Below are positions 7,805 to 10,176 of a stretch of 10,176 bases of DNA, one piece after another. The notes beneath the pieces were generated by a model that did no database searches, had not been told where the DNA came from, and saw nothing but the letters and a program-made list of their open reading frames with translations. This DNA is from Streptosporangiaceae bacterium (GTDB taxonomy: Bacteria > Actinomycetota > Actinomycetes > Streptosporangiales > Streptosporangiaceae), in NCBI GenBank assembly GCA_030038715.1, contig JASHSO010000489.1, forward strand, positions 1-10,176. The letters run 5' to 3'. Within the stretch, counting starts at the first letter, position 1. Each line of letters starts with the position of its first letter. Position numbers and translations under genes: made by a program.

Positions 7805-8395
7805 GTGCAGACCGCGGCGGAGGTAGGCGAACTGGCACCCTCCGACTTCCTAGCCCACTTGGACTCGCTACTGCAGATTTACGCGGCGGCCATGGGAGCG
7901 AGGCGGGAGGAGCTGGCGGCCCGGGGTGCCATCATGGAGCGCCATACCCGCAATCCGGCATTCCGCGCTATTGCCGCGACCGTAGAGCCACAGCAGCACA
8001 TCGTCGGGTTCGCTTACGGCTTCCGCGGCACGTCCGGTCAGTGGTGGCACGACGTTGTCCGGGACGCGCTTGCCAACCGGGCCGGCCAGGCGGCGGCGCG
8101 GTCATGGCTTTCGGATGCGATGGAGATCGCCGAGGTGCATGTGCATCCCGTCTACCAGGCCCGCGGTATCGGCCGGCGGATGCTGACCGCGCTCACCGAT
8201 GGCCGACTTGAGCGGCATGCAGTGCTGTCCACCCGGGACACCGAGTCTCCGGCTCGGCGACTGTATCGGAGCATGGGCTTCTCGGATCTGCTGACCGGGT
8301 TCCTGTTTCCCGGCGGCGGCCCCCGCTACGCGGTCATGGGAGCAGCGCTCCCGCTGGCGGCACCGAGCCCAGCCGGCCCGAGGCCGAGCACCTGA
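7805..8395 (+). CDS. GNAT-family N-acetyltransferase
   Basis: Predicted acetyl-CoA-dependent N-acetyltransferase of 196 residues; the substrate is unknown. The fold is indicated by a strand ending VGFAYGFRG (67-75), [21 protein letters not shown] (107-127) with the acetyl-CoA loop Q118-A-R-G-I-G, and [24 protein letters not shown] (148-171). This layout is familiar from an actinobacterial GNAT group with QWWHDVV (79-85) in the middle. The GTG at 7805 keeps the conserved N-terminal helix [20 protein letters not shown]; the next Met (30) would lose it. There is no Shine-Dalgarno sequence and the start looks leaderless. The last 22-23 codons overlap the 3' end of convergent metF. Confidence 0.85.
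   Translation: MQTAAEVGELAPSDFLAHLDSLLQIYAAAMGARREELAARGAIMERHTRNPAFRAIAATVEPQQHIVGFAYGFRGTSGQWWHDVVRDALANRAGQAAARSWLSDAMEIAEVHVHPVYQARGIGRRMLTALTDGRLERHAVLSTRDTESPARRLYRSMGFSDLLTGFLFPGGGPRYAVMGAALPLAAPSPAGPRPST
8326..8395. other. 70-base convergent overlap of GNAT and metF
   Basis: Both strands code here. The plus strand encodes the GNAT tail from the conserved RYAVMG to its stop. The minus strand encodes the last 22 residues of MetF, after the conserved [10 protein letters not shown] region. No terminator fits between the genes, and the two transcripts must be complementary at their 3' ends. Confidence 0.85.
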
Positions 8396-9261
8396 TAAAT
8401 CTCCCTGGTGGCACGCGACCCGTTCAGAGTGTAAAAGTGCAGGCCTGGCACGCCTTCAGTGAGCAGTTCCTCGCACATGGCGGCCGCGTACTCCACGCCG
8501 ATCTTGCGCACCGCGGTCTTGTCGTCGGCGTGCTCGCGCAGGTCCCCTGCAAGCGACGCGGGAATCCTGGCGCCTGACAACAGCACCGCGCGCTCGATCA
8601 TCGGCACGCTGATGATCGGCATGATCCCGGCGATGATCGGAAGGTCGCAGCCTCGTGCGACCACCTCGTCCCGGAGCCGAAGGTAGTCGGCAACATGGAA
8701 GAACATCTGCGTGATGGCGAAGTCCGCACCCGCCCGGCACTTACCGACGAAATAGTCGATATCCGACTCTCGGCTCACCGACCGAATGTGACCTTCGGGA
8801 AACGCGGCGACCCCGACGCAGAAGTCGCCGCTGGCCCGGATCAGCCGCACGAGGTCCTCCGCATACCGCAGGCCCTGGGGGTGCGGCCGCCACTCCGCCC
8901 TCGGGTCGCCGGGCGGGTCACCGCGCAGCGCCAGCACATTGCGCACGCCAACCGCCGCATACGAGCCGATGACGTGCCGTAGTTCTGCTACCGAGTGATC
9001 GACCGCGGTCAGGTGACCCACGGGTGTCAGCGTCGTCTCCGCGGCGATCCGCCCGGTAACGCGGACCGTGCGGTCGCGAGTCGAGCCACCTGCCCCGTAT
9101 GTCACCGACACGAAGGTAGGCCGCAGCGGTTCAAGCTGGCGGATGGCAAGCCACAGCCGCTCCTCCTCGGCCCCGGTCTTCGGCGGCATGAACTCGAACG
9201 AGTACGACTGCTGGCCCGCGGTCAGCAGGTCGCGGATGGCGGCGGCTGGGCGCTGCGACAT
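8326..9261 (-). CDS. metF: 5,10-methylenetetrahydrofolate reductase
   Basis: Flavoprotein that reduces methylene-THF to methyl-THF, the methyl donor for methionine synthesis. It has 311 residues and the single-domain bacterial length. The TIM barrel starts with [10 protein letters not shown] (21-30) carrying catalytic E23. It continues with [15 protein letters not shown] (51-65), GHLT (82-85), LALRGDPP (110-117) with D115 at the FAD/folate site, [12 protein letters not shown] (177-188) and the C-terminal [21 protein letters not shown] (274-294). ATG at 9261 is chosen because it precedes the conserved start. The upstream open frame to 9858 runs antisense through the neighbouring synthase gene and has no family likeness. 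No Shine-Dalgarno sequence; a -10 box lies 7 bases upstream. The 3' end overlaps the GNAT gene by 70 bases. Confidence 0.95.
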   Translation of the reverse strand: MSQRPAAAIRDLLTAGQQSYSFEFMPPKTGAEEERLWLAIRQLEPLRPTFVSVTYGAGGSTRDRTVRVTGRIAAETTLTPVGHLTAVDHSVAELRHVIGSYAAVGVRNVLALRGDPPGDPRAEWRPHPQGLRYAEDLVRLIRASGDFCVGVAAFPEGHIRSVSRESDIDYFVGKCRAGADFAITQMFFHVADYLRLRDEVVARGCDLPIIAGIMPIISVPMIERAVLLSGARIPASLAGDLREHADDKTAVRKIGVEYAAAMCEELLTEGVPGLHFYTLNGSRATREIYQVLGLGPAGLGAASGSAAPMTA

Positions 9262-9268
9262 GACGGCA

Positions 9269-9274
9269 AGGGTA
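9269..9274 (-). promoter_or_regulatory. -10 box of metF, leaderless start
   Basis: TACCCT on the minus strand with 7 bases to the ATG at 9261. No purine-rich ribosome site intervenes. No clear -35 is seen. A leaderless mRNA beginning at the ATG is inferred. Confidence 0.45.
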
Positions 9275-9378
9275 CCGGCGGCGCGCAGGCAGCCCGCTGC
9301 GCGGCCAGCCGGCCGGACCGACGCCCGAGCGGCAGCCGCGGGTTCCAGCTGCTTGAGACCGCGCGCTGGCGGCCGACG

Positions 9379-9408
9379 CCGACAACCGCGAGGTCCGGGG
9401 TCTAGTCT
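9379..9408 (+). promoter_or_regulatory. Promoter of the polyprenyl synthase gene, leaderless start
   Basis: CCGACA at 9379-9384 (4 of 6 to TTGACA) and TAGTCT at 9403-9408 with an 18-base spacer. The -10 ends 6 bases before the ATG at 9415, and no Shine-Dalgarno sequence lies between, so the transcript probably starts at the ATG. Confidence 0.5.
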
Positions 9409-9414
9409 CCGACC

Positions 9415-10176
9415 ATGGCAACTGACCAGGCCCGGCTCGGCCCGATCCGGAGCGCGGTCGGCACTGCCCTGGCCCAGTTCCTCGGCCGACAGCAGACCGT
9501 CCTGGCCGCGATCGGCGCGGAGCTGCTGCCGTGGCTCGACGCCATCGCAGAGTTGCTGGCCCGCGGAAAGCGGCTGCGGCCAGCGTTCTGCTACTGGGGC
9601 TGGCGGGCCGCCGGCGGCGGCGACTGCCCGGAGATCCTCACTGCTGCAGCGGCGCTGGAGCTGCTGCACGCAAGCGCGCTCGTGCACGACGACGTAATGG
9701 ATGCGAGCGACACCAGGCGCGGACGGCCGGCCGTGCACAGGCAGTTCGCCGACAGGCACGCGATGGCCGGCTACGCCGGCCCGGCCGAGCAGTTCGGCGT
9801 CGGTGCCGCAATCTTGTTGGGAGACATCCTGCTGTCCTGGACTGACCAGCTCTTTCACGAGAGTGAGCTGCCGCCAGCCGCACTGCGCCGGGCCCAGCGG
9901 GTGCTGGACACCATGCGTACCGAGGTGATCTCCGGCCAGTTCCTAGACCTTGTCAACCAGGCCGGAGGCGGCGACTCGGTGGCGAGCGCCATGCGCGTGG
10001 TGACCTACAAGACGGCGAAGTACACCGTTGAGCGCCCGCTTCACCTAGGCGCCGCGCTCGCTGGCCGCAGGCCGGCCGTGACGCGAGCGTGCACGCAGTA
10101 CGGCGTCCCGCTCGGAGTCGCCTTCCAGCTCCGAGACGACGTGCTCGGCATGTTCGGCGACCCGGCGAGGACCGGC
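9415..10176 (+). CDS. Polyprenyl (probably geranylgeranyl) diphosphate synthase, 3' end missing
   Basis: Trans-type prenyl transferase that adds isopentenyl diphosphate units to an allylic diphosphate. The first 254 residues are present; the frame runs off the right edge. Motifs: GKRLRPAF (51-58) for IPP binding, the first aspartate-rich motif D92-D-V-M-D96 followed by RRGRP (101-105), GQFLDL (174-179), [11 protein letters not shown] (199-209) and the second aspartate-rich motif [12 protein letters not shown] (239-250). The third Asp of the second motif is Gly, as I recall for actinobacterial relatives beside metF. Small residues S87 and A88 just before the first motif argue against a farnesyl-limited enzyme and suit C20 or longer products; that is inference. 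Divergent from metF with a 153-base gap. Confidence 0.92.
   Translation, partial: MATDQARLGPIRSAVGTALAQFLGRQQTVLAAIGAELLPWLDAIAELLARGKRLRPAFCYWGWRAAGGGDCPEILTAAAALELLHASALVHDDVMDASDTRRGRPAVHRQFADRHAMAGYAGPAEQFGVGAAILLGDILLSWTDQLFHESELPPAALRRAQRVLDTMRTEVISGQFLDLVNQAGGGDSVASAMRVVTYKTAKYTVERPLHLGAALAGRRPAVTRACTQYGVPLGVAFQLRDDVLGMFGDPARTG

Noticed and set aside
9262..9858. N-terminal extension of the metF frame by 199 codons
   Set aside because: The extension resembles no reductase sequence, runs antisense through the polyprenyl synthase gene, and the conserved MetF start follows the ATG at 9261.

Overview
The window is high-GC chromosomal DNA from an actinomycete. The evidence is a BldD-type developmental regulator beside pyrR, the actinobacterial pyr gene order, GTG starts, TAnnnT -10 boxes, likely leaderless genes and a SAV_6107-family HEPN gene. 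Protein sequences resemble Streptomyces and relatives; a genus cannot be named. Nearly all of it is chromosomal housekeeping DNA, and I see no mobile element, CRISPR array, tRNA or rRNA.

Left part (1-6216, minus strand): the de novo pyrimidine operon in the order pyrR-pyrB-pyrC-carA-carB, with carB running off the left edge. The first three junctions are 4-base start/stop overlaps (GTGA, ATGA, GTGA), so translation is probably coupled. carA and carB are instead separated by 105 bases holding a strong nested inverted repeat. CarA and CarB make carbamoyl phosphate, PyrB joins it to aspartate, and PyrC closes the ring to dihydroorotate. PyrR is the UMP-sensing RNA-binding regulator. Its own leader carries a match to the PyrR recognition hairpin nested inside a helix that pairs with the pyrR Shine-Dalgarno sequence, which points to translational autorepression of the operon.

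Middle (6217-7096): a 385-base divergent control region, then bldD on the plus strand with an intact cyclic-di-GMP binding signature. A good promoter (TTGACC, 17-base spacer, TACCGT) precedes bldD, and two direct copies of a BldD-like half-site overlap its -10 and start region.

Right part (7093-10176): a HEPN-domain protein (minus), a GNAT acetyltransferase (plus), methylenetetrahydrofolate reductase metF (minus) and the first 254 codons of a polyprenyl diphosphate synthase (plus). These genes alternate in strand. The convergent pairs overlap (4 bases bldD/HEPN, 70 bases GNAT/metF). GNAT, metF and the synthase each have a TAnnnT box 6-7 bases before the start codon and no Shine-Dalgarno sequence, so all three look leaderless.

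Most worth checking: the Shine-Dalgarno-sequestering PyrR leader, the carA-carB hairpin, a His/Gly-rich insertion in PyrC, the bldD operator repeats, and the long GNAT/metF antisense overlap. No clearly new multi-gene system is evident.
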